A DNA stretch of 61,573 nt from assembly GCA_017441265.1 (NCBI GenBank), contig JAFRYE010000024.1:1-61573 (forward strand), written 5' to 3'. This document shows, piece after piece, positions 34,869 through 44,194 of this stretch. Every line of letters starts with the position of its first letter. Position 1 is the stretch's first letter. The notes beneath the pieces are model-generated. The model was not told the origin of the DNA. It was given only the letters and a program-made list of their open reading frames with translations, and made no database searches. This DNA comes from Lachnospiraceae bacterium (GTDB lineage: Bacteria; Bacillota; Clostridia; Lachnospirales; Lachnospiraceae). A program made the translations under genes and the position numbers.

Positions 34869-35639
34869 TCAGCCGGCGTGACGGCTGCCTGCCTTGCGAC
34901 CGTAAGCATCCGCGGCAATGCCCCCGACGGTGCAGCTCACGGTGTTTCCGTCCTCATCAAGCTCCTCGATCGACTCCAGCAGACCGTCGCGTACGCGAAC
35001 CAGCTTCGTGCCGTAGCGCGCAGCCTCCTCAGAGTGGGTAACCTGCACGATGGTCTTGCCGTATTTGCGGTTGATGTCACGGAAGAGCTCCATGATCCGC
35101 ATGCCGGTCTTCGAGTCGAGGTTACCGATGGGCTCGTCCAGGAAAATGATCTCCGGATCAAAGACGAGGGCGCGTGCGATCGCCACTCTCTGCTGCTGGC
35201 CGCCGGACAACTCGCGGGGCGTGAGCTTTCTCTTGTCCTTCATCCCGATGATCTCAAGAACCTCGTCGATCTTCTGCGCGTAGGAAGAACGGTTCTTTCC
35301 GGCGATCATCAAAGGCAGCGCGATGTTGTCCTCAACGCTTAAGTTCGGAACCAGGTTGTAGAACTGGAACACGAAGCCGATCTTGTTGTTTCGCATCTCG
35401 CAGAGCTTCTTTTCACTCAGTTTGGAGAGGTCCGTACCGTTGATGCACACCGTGCCCGAGGTGGGCTGGTCAAGCCCGCCGAGCAGATAAAGAAGCGTGG
35501 ATTTTCCACAGCCGGACGGTCCCATGATCGAGACGAACTCGCCCTGCGCAACATCCAGATTGATATCTTTCAAAACCTTCGAGATTTCTCTTCCGTTTAC
35601 AAACGATTTATTAAGGCCGTTAATGCTGATAGCGTTCAT
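34869..35639 (-). CDS. MacB/LolD-type ABC ATPase
   Basis: 256 residues. All motifs are canonical: Walker A GPSGCGKST, Q-loop FQFYNLVPNLSV, signature LSGGQQQR, Walker B IIFLDEPIGNLDS and switch histidine QVTHSEEAA. The FQ-FYNLVP and GNLDS features are diagnostic of the MacB/BceA/LolD group, which partners FtsX-domain permeases. The permease gene is immediately upstream (47 bp). The last 20 residues extend past the usual end. Confidence 0.9.
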   Translation of the reverse strand: MNAISINGLNKSFVNGREISKVLKDINLDVAQGEFVSIMGPSGCGKSTLLYLLGGLDQPTSGTVCINGTDLSKLSEKKLCEMRNNKIGFVFQFYNLVPNLSVEDNIALPLMIAGKNRSSYAQKIDEVLEIIGMKDKRKLTPRELSGGQQQRVAIARALVFDPEIIFLDEPIGNLDSKTGMRIMELFRDINRKYGKTIVQVTHSEEAARYGTKLVRVRDGLLESIEELDEDGNTVSCTVGGIAADAYGRKAGSRHAG

Positions 35640-35686
35640 AGTATTTTTCTCCGTTTCTGTTTTGGGTTTTATTTTCCGTAAAATGA

Positions 35687-38173
35687 TCACTCGTATTTCA
35701 GTTCAGCCACAACGCTCAACTTGCGGCTCTTGCGCATCGTCGAGAGCGATGCGATCAGGACGATCACCGCGATGGCGATCGCATACATGGGAACCTCGCC
35801 CCAGCTGAACACGACGTCAAATTCCATTCCGACATAGTACATCAGGGTTGAGAACACACCGACCATCAGCATGCTGTACGGCAGCGTGATGAGCAGGGAA
35901 ATGATTACGCACAGAAGACTTTCAACAAGGATCAGACGCTTTCTCGCGCTGCCGGTCATACCGACCGATGCGAGCACCGCGAACTCCCGGCTTCTCTGGC
36001 GGAAGCAGATCACGATGTTGTTGAAGATACCGATGGAAGCGATGATCATCGTGAGGTATGCAAACACCTGGATGAGTTTTACGATCATGTCGTTCTGCTC
36101 GATGTTCTGGTCGCACATCGTGTCGCGATCCACATAGGTGGCGCCGAAGTTCGTGACCATCGCCTTGAACTGCTTCTCCGCCTCCTTCATGTCGCCCTTG
36201 ACTTTGAAGTAGACCTGATCCACACCGCTCGTGTGGTACAGTTCTCTGATCTTACTGTTACTGATCAGGATGAACTCACCGGAGTTATAGAGCTTTCCGT
36301 TGACGACCGCACACACGTGCAGCTCCTGCTCAATGTTGTTGATCTTGACCTTCACCGTGTCGCCGACTTTCAGATCAAAGTTGCGGGCAACCACTTTGGT
36401 GATGACAACCTCATTTTCCGAGGAATTGACGAAGGTGTCGTAATCTTTGTATGTATCAAGTTCGATATAATCGTTGTAATCGCGGTACGGTCCCGGATCG
36501 ACACCCATGGCGATCACATTCTTACCGTCGATCTCGGCCGCTCCTAACTGCTCCGACGAGACCGTCGCAGTGTCCACGCAGTCGAGCTCTTTAATATTGC
36601 GCAGGATCGTGTCGCCGATCGGTTCCTCACCGCCGCCTTGGAAATTCACATTGACACAATAGTCGAAGTCAAATTCGGTGTAGGCTTCGCGGCAGGCATC
36701 CACCATCGTGCTGCCGAACATCGCTACCGTGAGAACGGAGCTCACAGCCATCACCAGCAGCACTACGTTGTTGATCAGAAGTCTCGAGGTACGGATGTTA
36801 TTGAGTGCCAAGAACATCGTCGTGTTCTTTCGGAAAAGTTTTGCCAAAAGACCTGCGATCACTCTCACAAGCGTAGGCGTTACCAAAAGGATACCGACCA
36901 TGGAAAGCGCGAGGTACAAAAGGCTCTGCGCGGATACGGTTCCCATGATCTGCGCATTTCCGATCGCCGCTGCCGTAAGCATAGCCGCACCGAGAAAGAA
37001 CTTGAAGCGCTTGCGTTTTCCCGTGCTCTCCACACGGTTCAGGATCACGTCCTTCGTCTGCAGCTTCTTGATCTTGCGAACCGCCAGCCAGGACGAGATC
37101 GCCGACATCACGATCGCAAATGCGATACCGATTGTCACATTCAGCCATTCAATCTTGAACGGAAGATAAATGCCGTAATCCGCGAGCGGGGAAATGAGGC
37201 GTCCCACAAGATAGAGGATTCCTTCTCCGAGGGCCGCTCCGACGATGCCGCCGAACAGTCCGTAAAGCACGCTCTCCAGAATGAGGATCCGGCTCACTTT
37301 GCCCTTCGAAGCTCCCTGGCTCATGAAGGTTCCCAACACCGGCAAACGCTCGCTGATGATCATTCGGAACACTCCGCTGATGATCAATCCGCTTACCACA
37401 ACCACGATGATGAACATGCAGCCGATCCCCAGGATCAGCGAATCGAAGTTTCCGAGCACGGTCACCGTGTCGATCGCGGTTGCCTTGACCGTTTCGTTGG
37501 CCTCGTTGAATTTCTTAACCGCCGCGTCGATCTCGTCGCCGGTAAGCTTGTTCTTCTCCCCCGTGATCTTTGCGTACATCGCATTGTACCGGCCGTCCGC
37601 ACCGAGCTGCTCATTTAAGTAAGTGTACGAGATGACCATGTAGAACTGTTCTTTCGTGTCGGCGTAGAACATTCCGTCGTTCACCGCGACCGCCTTGATG
37701 TTCACCGTCAGCGGCTCGCCGTTATACATGATCTCGAACCGGTCTCCCGCTTTCAAGTTCCATTCTTTCGCAATCCGCTCGGAGATCACACAGTCCGGTT
37801 CGGCGCTGTCTTTCCATTCCCCGCCGACCAGCGCTCCGTCGTATTTTTCGCGGCCTCGGAGGATCACATAACTGAGTTTGTCATTTTCCACTTTGACACC
37901 GACTGTCTGAAGTTCCCCGGTGATCTCCGTGAGACCGTCATGTGAAAAATCATCTTTCGTAAAATAAGGATTGTCCGAGACGCTGTGCATCTCGATGTTC
38001 TTGCCCTCGCTCATCTTCCGGGCGGGCTCCGTAATACTGTCCTTGATCGTATTGATCATACCCAGGCAGGCTACCAGCAGCCCCGTGCTGAGCGCGATGG
38101 AGAGAATCATGAGCACCAACCGCCCCTTTCTCTCCATCATGTTTCTTCGAATGTACCGTAATAAGATAGACAA
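35687..38173 (-). CDS. FtsX-domain ABC permease
   Basis: 828 residues. N-terminal helix (LVLMILSIALSTGLLVACLGM), a large extracellular MacB-like domain to about 250, three helices forming the first FtsX unit (to about 365), three to four more central helices, a second extracellular domain (about 510-690) and a final three-helix FtsX unit. Such permeases act as mechanotransmission or lipoprotein/peptide exporters rather than classical pumps. Start codon TTG, 8 nt after AAGGAGG. First gene of the operon; preceded by the 19-bp element shared with pspC. Confidence 0.88.
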   Translation of the reverse strand: MSILLRYIRRNMMERKGRLVLMILSIALSTGLLVACLGMINTIKDSITEPARKMSEGKNIEMHSVSDNPYFTKDDFSHDGLTEITGELQTVGVKVENDKLSYVILRGREKYDGALVGGEWKDSAEPDCVISERIAKEWNLKAGDRFEIMYNGEPLTVNIKAVAVNDGMFYADTKEQFYMVISYTYLNEQLGADGRYNAMYAKITGEKNKLTGDEIDAAVKKFNEANETVKATAIDTVTVLGNFDSLILGIGCMFIIVVVVSGLIISGVFRMIISERLPVLGTFMSQGASKGKVSRILILESVLYGLFGGIVGAALGEGILYLVGRLISPLADYGIYLPFKIEWLNVTIGIAFAIVMSAISSWLAVRKIKKLQTKDVILNRVESTGKRKRFKFFLGAAMLTAAAIGNAQIMGTVSAQSLLYLALSMVGILLVTPTLVRVIAGLLAKLFRKNTTMFLALNNIRTSRLLINNVVLLVMAVSSVLTVAMFGSTMVDACREAYTEFDFDYCVNVNFQGGGEEPIGDTILRNIKELDCVDTATVSSEQLGAAEIDGKNVIAMGVDPGPYRDYNDYIELDTYKDYDTFVNSSENEVVITKVVARNFDLKVGDTVKVKINNIEQELHVCAVVNGKLYNSGEFILISNSKIRELYHTSGVDQVYFKVKGDMKEAEKQFKAMVTNFGATYVDRDTMCDQNIEQNDMIVKLIQVFAYLTMIIASIGIFNNIVICFRQRSREFAVLASVGMTGSARKRLILVESLLCVIISLLITLPYSMLMVGVFSTLMYYVGMEFDVVFSWGEVPMYAIAIAVIVLIASLSTMRKSRKLSVVAELKYE

Positions 38174-38205
38174 CTTTGCAACCTCCTTGTTCGTTCGCTT
38201 TGTTT

Positions 38206-38280
38206 TTTAAGACAACGCAAGTATACCGCCGCTTTCTTAAACGGTACTTTATCAAAGATTAGAGTTAGATTAAGAAGTCA
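38206..38280 (-). promoter_or_regulatory. control region of the FtsX operon with an 11-bp-period direct repeat
   Basis: Minus strand: TTAATCTAACTCTAATCTT (38274-38256), containing TTAATC and CTAATC 11 bp apart, followed after 29 bp by TATACT (candidate -10, about 38226-38221). No good -35 hexamer is present, as expected for a promoter activated by an OmpR-family regulator. The same element, with one mismatch and the same spacing, precedes pspC at 55069. Confidence 0.6.
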
Positions 38281-38327
38281 TTTAGAGTTTTATTAATTTT
38301 GAGGCCAGATGCCCTGCAGGCGCAAAA

Positions 38328-38356
38328 AAAGAGCCGGATTCGCGATCCGGCTCTCG
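38328..38356 (-). terminator. terminator of the MMPL gene
   Basis: Minus-strand stem AGAGCCGGAT - CGCGA - ATCCGGCTCT followed by TTTTTTG. Confidence 0.9.
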
Positions 38357-38366
38357 GAAATCATAT

Positions 38367-40832
38367 TCATTTGTTTGTCCTTAGGCTGCCGCGGCCGGCC
38401 GTGAACCGATCCAGACATGCGAGCACGCCGGGCAGGATAAATAAGATCAGAAGGATCGCGCTGGCCGCGCCCATGGAAATCGTCCGGCAGATCTGCTCCA
38501 CCGTCGGCTCACCGAAGCACTGGCCGAAGACTGCCGTCACGATGACGATGATGAGACCTGAAGTAAGGATCGTGTGGATGGAACCCTCGTAGGCCTTCTT
38601 CAGGGCTTCGGGCACACTCTCACTCCTGCGCGCATCGCGGTAGTAATTGCTGAAGAGAATACCGTAGTCGATCATGGATCCCATGAGGATGCATTGCACG
38701 ATCAGCAATGCCAGGTAGTTGATGCTGTAGCCCTGGAAGCCGATCACGGTGATAGTGATGTAGACGCCGCACTGCACCAAAAGCACCAGGACCAGCGGAA
38801 CGAGCGGCGAGCGGAACGTGATCAGCACGACGAGGAAAATGGCAACCGCCGTGAGCACGGTGATCAGCGTCAGCTCATCGTGAAAGGTTTGGCTCATCTC
38901 ATAGTTCATGGCCGATGAGCCGATGAAGAAGTATCGGCCGACGTTGTCCTCGCACCGGTCGTTGAGGGCGCGATAGAAACCGTCCGTCTCCGACCCCTCC
39001 TCGGAGATCGTCACGCTGAGGATCAATCGGGAGTAATTCGGTCCCTTCAGCTGCCGGATACCGTCGTTAAGATCGTTCGCCCACTGCCTGATATCGGAAA
39101 CCATTTCCTCATCGAGGAACATGGCAAAGGTCGGATCCTGAACCACCGCGTCGTTGAGGAAATTCATCAACTGCTCGATAGACATGGTCCCGTTGCCTGC
39201 CGACGGAAGGTTGGCATCGTGATAGAGATACATCATTTTCACGGTGTTCGCGTCAAATCCCGCCGACATATTTCCAAGAAGCGCCGCCATCTCCTCCGTC
39301 GACATCGGGGTCGTGAGAAGGTCTCCGGACGGCTGTGCCGTCAGCGGTGCAAACGCCTGCGCATCAACGCCGGCCAGATACGGGGCAAATGCCGGGTCCG
39401 TCATCACATCCTGCGAGAGGAACTGCAGGAACTCACCGAGCGTCATGGTTCCCGGAGTGTTGCCGCGATACAGAAAATACAGCATGTTGAACATGCTCTC
39501 GGTCGCTGCGATCTCACGACTGTTGTCATTGCCCATGCTCTCGGAAAGATCGTCGATCGCATCTAAGATTTCTGCGGAAGTGTATTGTCTGCCCAGGGTG
39601 TTGGAGTAGTTCGACGCGCTCTTTACGCCGTCCCACTGCTCCATCTCCGAAGCCAGCGCGGTCATGCGCGCGTCGTCTCGGTTGTCGTAGAGGACCACAA
39701 CCGTCTTATCCTTCGGAAAGACGTCCGCCACCGCATCGTTGCTGATCGCTGCATAGCTGACGGTCGTGCGGCTTTGCAGATACAGCACCCCGGCAAAAAG
39801 AAGCAGAAACGCCGAAGCCAGCGCGATCCGGTATTTATAACAAAAGCGCGCAAGGCCGCCGGTCGGGATCTTCGGAGACGATTTCTTCGTCTTCTCCATC
39901 AATCCGGAGCACATGATCAAAAGCCCCGGCAGGATCAGGAACACGCACACTACGCTTAAGAACACTCCTTTGGCGAGCACGACCCCCATGTTCGGCCCGA
40001 TCTTGAACTTCATAAACACGAGCGCCAGAAGACCCACAACCGTGGTGAACGAACTGCTGAAAATAGAGGAAAATGCCCCCGCAACCGCTGCCTTCATCGC
40101 CGCCTTCCGATCGTCGGTGTTCGTCAGCTCCTGGCGGTACCGGTTCGAGAGGATGATCGAGTAATCCATGGACAGCACCAGCTGCAACATGGCGGTCACG
40201 GAAAATGTCGTCTCCGCGATCGAGCCCAGCATGATGTTCGTCCCGAAGTTGAGCACCACGGCAATCCCGATGGTGAATAAAAACAGAAACGGCTCGATCC
40301 AGGAACTGCACATGATGATCAGGATCACCAGCAGGATCGCCACGAGGCCCACCATGACATAGGTCGGGATGTTCGGGTGGTCGCCGCTGTCGTTCGCGAA
40401 CTGCATGTCATTTTCCGAAAAATCCGATCGCAGCGAAGCCTCGACGGACTTCTCCTCACTGCTCTCGTAATCATAGTCCGTATGGAGGACATACTTGACA
40501 TGATCCCCGCTGTTAAAGCCGGCATCGCCGGGCTTGTAGTCGACTTTCGTGACGTACCGGATGCCCGCAAGCCTCTGCCGCATGGAGAGTTTCTCCTCCT
40601 CGGTCAGCCCCCGGAACATTACCCGGATGGTGTAATCCTCCTGCGCATCCGGGAACTCCTCGTCCATGATATCCATTCCGATCTTCATCGAGGAGTCGTC
40701 CGCCAGATACTCGGTCATGTCGGTTATGACCTTCACCTTCGGGATCATCATGCCGAACACTCCTGTCAGGATCAACACTACCGCCAAAATCCAGAATCTT
40801 CGTTCTACAATGAAATCTGCTGTTTTCTTCAA
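38367..40832 (-). CDS. MMPL/RND-family transporter
   Basis: 821 residues, twelve predicted helices in two RND-like halves, each with an N-terminal helix and a large extracellular loop followed by five helices. Conserved blocks include LQLVLSMDYSIILSNRYRQE and GSMIDYGILFSNYYRDARR (the D-Y pairs of MMPL/SecDF-like proteins that relay protons). Likely exports lipids or drugs. Start TTG, 7 nt after GAGGTG. Divergent from a TetR gene that probably controls it. Confidence 0.87.
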   Translation of the reverse strand: MKKTADFIVERRFWILAVVLILTGVFGMMIPKVKVITDMTEYLADDSSMKIGMDIMDEEFPDAQEDYTIRVMFRGLTEEEKLSMRQRLAGIRYVTKVDYKPGDAGFNSGDHVKYVLHTDYDYESSEEKSVEASLRSDFSENDMQFANDSGDHPNIPTYVMVGLVAILLVILIIMCSSWIEPFLFLFTIGIAVVLNFGTNIMLGSIAETTFSVTAMLQLVLSMDYSIILSNRYRQELTNTDDRKAAMKAAVAGAFSSIFSSSFTTVVGLLALVFMKFKIGPNMGVVLAKGVFLSVVCVFLILPGLLIMCSGLMEKTKKSSPKIPTGGLARFCYKYRIALASAFLLLFAGVLYLQSRTTVSYAAISNDAVADVFPKDKTVVVLYDNRDDARMTALASEMEQWDGVKSASNYSNTLGRQYTSAEILDAIDDLSESMGNDNSREIAATESMFNMLYFLYRGNTPGTMTLGEFLQFLSQDVMTDPAFAPYLAGVDAQAFAPLTAQPSGDLLTTPMSTEEMAALLGNMSAGFDANTVKMMYLYHDANLPSAGNGTMSIEQLMNFLNDAVVQDPTFAMFLDEEMVSDIRQWANDLNDGIRQLKGPNYSRLILSVTISEEGSETDGFYRALNDRCEDNVGRYFFIGSSAMNYEMSQTFHDELTLITVLTAVAIFLVVLITFRSPLVPLVLVLLVQCGVYITITVIGFQGYSINYLALLIVQCILMGSMIDYGILFSNYYRDARRSESVPEALKKAYEGSIHTILTSGLIIVIVTAVFGQCFGEPTVEQICRTISMGAASAILLILFILPGVLACLDRFTAGRGSLRTNK

Positions 40833-40994
40833 ATCAAATCACCTCTTGACAATTACTTGCCTACGAAATAGTATGATAACAATTCAACGCAAGAAATCAA
40901 CAGACTGTTTATTTCGTTTTGTTTACTTGTTCGCAAAACACAATGTATATGTCGCAAAGTCAACAGTTCTTATGAATTTGTCGAGGTGAGTATC
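40833..40994. promoter_or_regulatory. divergent MMPL/tetR control region
   Basis: This AT-rich 160-bp gap separates two divergent genes. A partial dyad GTTTTG (about 40917-40922) / CAAAAC is visible, but no confident promoter hexamers. It is the natural place for the TetR operator. Confidence 0.35.
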
Positions 40995-41519
40995 ATGGAG
41001 AACCAGCGTATCCGCGTTACCAAGAGAATGCTGAAGGAAGCCCTTGTGCGGCTTTTGGAGGACAAACCGCTCGAGACGGTCACGGTCTATGAAGTGTGCC
41101 AGAGCGCCGAGATCAACCGAACCACATTTTACAAATACTACGGAAGTCCGTACGATCTGATGCAGGATATCGAGGCAGATTTCCTGCACGAGCTGGAAGT
41201 CAATCTGCAGGACAAGGAAAACCTCTACAGTCTGCAGAACATCTTAACGTACATCGACACGCACCGCGATGCCTGCCGCATTCTGCTGAAATCGGCTTCC
41301 GCCAACGGCTTTTTAGAGAAAGTCTTCTCGCAGTCGCTGATCACGCAGCATCTTGAGGAAAACATCTCTTTGGAACAGTCCGAAGTATTCCGCAAATACT
41401 CGAAGGAATTCGTGATCTTCGGCTCCTACTCGATCATCCGCAAATGGCTCCTGTCTGACCAGCCGGAGTCTCCGGAGGAGATCGCGCGGATCATCAACGA
41501 ACTGGTCGCTCTGTTTTAA
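40995..41519 (+). CDS. TetR/AcrR-family regulator
   Basis: 174 residues. N-terminal helix-turn-helix: VTKRMLKEALVRLLEDKPLETVTVYEVCQSAEINRTTFYKYYGSPYDLMQDIE, typical TetR with the T-F-Y-x-Y-Y recognition helix. The C-terminal domain resembles the TetR_C_8/Dha-like group (ILLKSASANGFLEKVF...GSYSIIRKWL). ATG after GAGGTG. Likely repressor of the divergent MMPL gene. Confidence 0.87.
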   Translation: MENQRIRVTKRMLKEALVRLLEDKPLETVTVYEVCQSAEINRTTFYKYYGSPYDLMQDIEADFLHELEVNLQDKENLYSLQNILTYIDTHRDACRILLKSASANGFLEKVFSQSLITQHLEENISLEQSEVFRKYSKEFVIFGSYSIIRKWLLSDQPESPEEIARIINELVALF

Positions 41520-41525
41520 AAACGA

Positions 41526-41562
41526 AGGCTCCGTGCCGCGGTTACCCGGGCATGGAGCCGTT
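41526..41562 (+). terminator. terminator of the tetR gene
   Basis: GGCTCCGTGCC - 11-nt loop region - GGCATGGAGCC followed by GTTTTTAT. Confidence 0.85.
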
Positions 41563-41655
41563 TTTATCCTGTTTCGTTTTTGAAAATGAGGGCTTTCATC
41601 GACGGCTTTCGCCGGCACCGCCGCCCTATTCCACCACAGTATAGATCATCCCGTT

Positions 41656-41952
41656 TCAGTCGTCTCCGAACCAATCGCCGTTCAACATCTCGTTGTATCT
41701 GGCGTTGCTCTCCTCACATTCCTTTTTCCTGCGCCACGCATCGATATCGCTGCATATGGCGAGCATCTCGTCGACAATCTCCTCCGCGCTTCGCGGCTTC
41801 GTCTGCCCAAGATACGAAGTCATCCGCCGGATCGCCTTGGGTCCGCCGAGCTGCTTCGCGATCTGCTCCCCCAGTTCCGGCGGAAAACCGAGAGATTTCA
41901 CTGCGCGCACCAGTCTGTCGCGCTCGATCATCCATTCCGTCCTGTCAGCCAT
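41656..41952 (-). CDS. conserved hypothetical protein
   Basis: 98 residues, predicted alpha-helical, with LGGPKAIRRMTSYLGQTKPRSAEEIVDEMLAICSDIDAWRRKKECEESNARYN, a pattern I have seen in small uncharacterised proteins of gut Clostridia. AAAGGG lies 5-6 nt upstream. No function can be assigned. Ends in an acidic tail. Confidence 0.65.
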   Translation of the reverse strand: MADRTEWMIERDRLVRAVKSLGFPPELGEQIAKQLGGPKAIRRMTSYLGQTKPRSAEEIVDEMLAICSDIDAWRRKKECEESNARYNEMLNGDWFGDD

Positions 41953-41973
41953 ATATGCCCTTTCCGTGCCCGA

Positions 41974-42276
41974 TCAAACTTCGTAGTCCATGCATGTTCT
42001 GCTTGCCGTGAAGGGGCGGACTTTCGTCGTCGCCACCTCAACATGCGCCGGATGCACCGTGTACCCCGAAAGCGACGCCTCATCCGCGAAGCTTGAATCA
42101 AGCATCACATCACAGTTGGACGAAGCGAGCGGCTCCGTGTACACTTTGATATCCAAAAGCCCGGGAATCTGCCCCTTAAGGCCCTCAAGTCCTTCCTTGA
42201 TCCCGGCCTTCACCGCTGCCGCAGCTTCACCGGAGTACTCCTCTTTCAATTTCCAAAGAATCACGTGTTTAACCAT
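41974..42276 (-). CDS. Dabb-family stress-responsive A/B barrel protein
   Basis: 100 residues. MVKHVILWKLKEE opening, AGIKEGLEGLKGQIPGLLDIKVYTE, then SNCDVMLDSSFADEASLSGYTVHPAHVEV: the classical Dabb (PF07876) sequence pattern of a dimeric alpha+beta barrel. The biological role in bacteria is obscure. AAGGAG before ATG. It overlaps the upstream membrane-protein gene by 8 bp. Confidence 0.85.
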   Translation of the reverse strand: MVKHVILWKLKEEYSGEAAAAVKAGIKEGLEGLKGQIPGLLDIKVYTEPLASSNCDVMLDSSFADEASLSGYTVHPAHVEVATTKVRPFTASRTCMDYEV

Positions 42277-42844
42277 TGGTTGTCTCCTTCTTTCTCTCTT
42301 TTGCGATCGCCCGCGTGTGACGCGCGACCATCGCAATGAACAAGGCTGCCGCCGCGAAAACGACGATCGCGATCGGAAGCTTCTTATCCGCCAGCTTGTA
42401 CATGTACAACCCGAACATCCATCCGAAAGGATTGGCCGTAAAACCGTATACGAAACCCTTGAACCGGTATTTTCCGCCGTTCACATCCCGAAGCGTATAC
42501 ATGAAGATCCCGGCCTTGATAATGCCCGTGATCAGGAACTCGAAACCGATCAGGGACAGCACGGCTTTCTTCGACATATGAGCCGGTACGAAAAATGCAA
42601 CCGGGATATACAGGATCACGTTGACGATCACGAAGTAAAGCAGGTTTCGGTTGACAAGCGGGATCTGAAAAAGTGCCAGCAGAAACAGTTCCATGAACAC
42701 CACGATCGCAAACAGAATATACAGATGATACTCCGCATCCTGTGCCGCCTCTTCAGCCTGCGCAAAACCGCCGCACAAGCCGACTGCAAACAGGATCAGG
42801 CACACCGCGATCAACCAATTTCCCCACTGATTCCGACGAATCAT
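42269..42844 (-). CDS. hypothetical membrane protein
   Basis: About 191 residues with an N-terminal signal-like helix (WLIAVCLILFAVGLCGGFAQA) and about four to five further hydrophobic helices; a KYRFKGFVYGFTANPFGWMFGLYMYKLADKK segment lies between the last two. The start after AAAGGAG is ambiguous between two ATG codons; the second gives better spacing. Coupled to the Dabb gene. Unknown function. Confidence 0.62.
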   Translation of the reverse strand: MIRRNQWGNWLIAVCLILFAVGLCGGFAQAEEAAQDAEYHLYILFAIVVFMELFLLALFQIPLVNRNLLYFVIVNVILYIPVAFFVPAHMSKKAVLSLIGFEFLITGIIKAGIFMYTLRDVNGGKYRFKGFVYGFTANPFGWMFGLYMYKLADKKLPIAIVVFAAAALFIAMVARHTRAIAKERKKETTNG

Positions 42845-42869
42845 TGTTCCGATCATCTCCTTTTGAACT

Positions 42870-43298
42870 TCACTTTTCTGCGCTGCGAATGAACTTCATC
42901 TGCGGGCTCTCCGGGTCAAGCTGCATCAGCTCGATCTTGATGCCGTCCGGATCGTGGGTCCAGCACTGCCAGTTGCGATCGGCGCCCTGCTTGGGCGCGT
43001 CATCCTGCGGTGCTCCCGTCTCCAGGATTCTCTTCCACGCCTCGTGAATGTCATCCACCGCTACGCACATATGAAAGAATCCGATGTTCTCATCCCGATA
43101 CGGATTCTCCTTCGTCGCGCCGTAAAACAGTTCAATGAACTGTCCTCCGCCGCCGTACATGTACACGATCCACGGCTCCCCGTTCTCCGGCCGCGGAATA
43201 TCGAAAGCTCTCTTGAATCCGAGTGTCTTTTCGTAAAATGCGATCGTCGTTTCCATGTCCTTCACATTGAACGCCGCATGTCCGATTCCCAATACCAT
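42870..43298 (-). CDS. VOC/glyoxalase-fold protein
   Basis: 142 residues. The pattern LGIGHAAFNVKDMETTIAFYEKTLGFKRAF, then GGGGQFIELFYG, HMCVAVDDIHEAWKRI, and WTHDPDGIKIELMQL shows the two beta-alpha-beta3 modules and metal ligands (H, E, H, E) of the vicinal-oxygen-chelate superfamily. Could be a lactoylglutathione-lyase-like isomerase or a dioxygenase. GGAGGG upstream of ATG. Confidence 0.82.
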   Translation of the reverse strand: MVLGIGHAAFNVKDMETTIAFYEKTLGFKRAFDIPRPENGEPWIVYMYGGGGQFIELFYGATKENPYRDENIGFFHMCVAVDDIHEAWKRILETGAPQDDAPKQGADRNWQCWTHDPDGIKIELMQLDPESPQMKFIRSAEK

Positions 43299-43390
43299 AT
43301 CGTTGCCCTCCCGGTGTTTTTTCACATTATACCACCGACCGGAGGCATTAAAAAAGAGACAATCCCGCGTTCTGTTTGTAGAAACCGATC

Positions 43391-44179
43391 TTATTCTGCC
43401 GGTTTTACCTCGGCGGCAGGAGCGGCAAAGCGCTCATAGCGGCATTGTTCGACGACGCTCTTTCCGAGGAGCGTGATCGCCTGCTTTGGGCAGAGGCTGA
43501 TGCAGCTGTAGCACATCGTGCAACGCTCCCCTGCGACGGCCTTACCGTCCCTGACGGAAAGATTTCCCGTAGGGCACCGTCCGGCGCAGAGGCCGCAGCC
43601 GACGCAGGCATCTCCGATCTTCAGTTTTTTGCTGTAATTTCGCGTCTTTCCGAAGAACCACAGCCGCTGTCCGAAGAGTCCGGCAAGATGTGCCGGGAAA
43701 CTGAGTCCTTCCCTCGGATACCGCCCGGCGGCAATCTCGCCGATCGACTTCTCAATCTTCCGATCCGCCTCCGCGATGATCTCACGGTTTTTCTCCGGCG
43801 ATTTCTTCAGCATCTTGCTGTCGCATACGCTGTCCGGCATGACAATCTGCAGTCCGCCCGTAATCTCCGCGCCGTATTTGCGCAGAAGCCGTGCCGCGCA
43901 ACCGGTGCCGTCTCCGGAGAACAGTCCCATGGTCGTAAGGCAGAATACCTTCTTACCCTTCCAAAGCGTTCCGTGGCTATCGATAAAGTCGCGTACCATG
44001 TACGGAATGTTGGAAAACTGCGTGGGATACGCGAGGAAGATCTCCTCATTTTCCGCAACTGCCGAAGCCGTGCCGGCGCTCCCCAGCGAAATCGCCTCCG
44101 CCTGCGGATCCAGTCCTTCCAGAAGTTTCTTGAGGCAGTGCTCGGTGTTGCCGGTACCGCTCAGATAAATGCCTACCAT
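43391..44179 (-). CDS. EFR1-family flavodoxin-ferredoxin fusion
   Basis: About 262 residues. N-terminal flavodoxin-like domain (GIYLSGTGNTEHCLKKLL FMN loop, YPTQFSNIPYMVRDFI), C-terminal two [4Fe-4S] motifs (CVGCGLCAGRCP and CTMCYSCISLCP). This is the EFR1 architecture, a soluble electron carrier of anaerobes. The RBS GGGGG is 9 nt from the second ATG; the first ATG is only 3 nt away. Lies 15 bp after a TetR gene and is probably its co-transcribed target. Confidence 0.86.
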   Translation of the reverse strand: MVGIYLSGTGNTEHCLKKLLEGLDPQAEAISLGSAGTASAVAENEEIFLAYPTQFSNIPYMVRDFIDSHGTLWKGKKVFCLTTMGLFSGDGTGCAARLLRKYGAEITGGLQIVMPDSVCDSKMLKKSPEKNREIIAEADRKIEKSIGEIAAGRYPREGLSFPAHLAGLFGQRLWFFGKTRNYSKKLKIGDACVGCGLCAGRCPTGNLSVRDGKAVAGERCTMCYSCISLCPKQAITLLGKSVVEQCRYERFAAPAAEVKPAE

Positions 44180-44194
44180 ATTCATTTTCCCCCT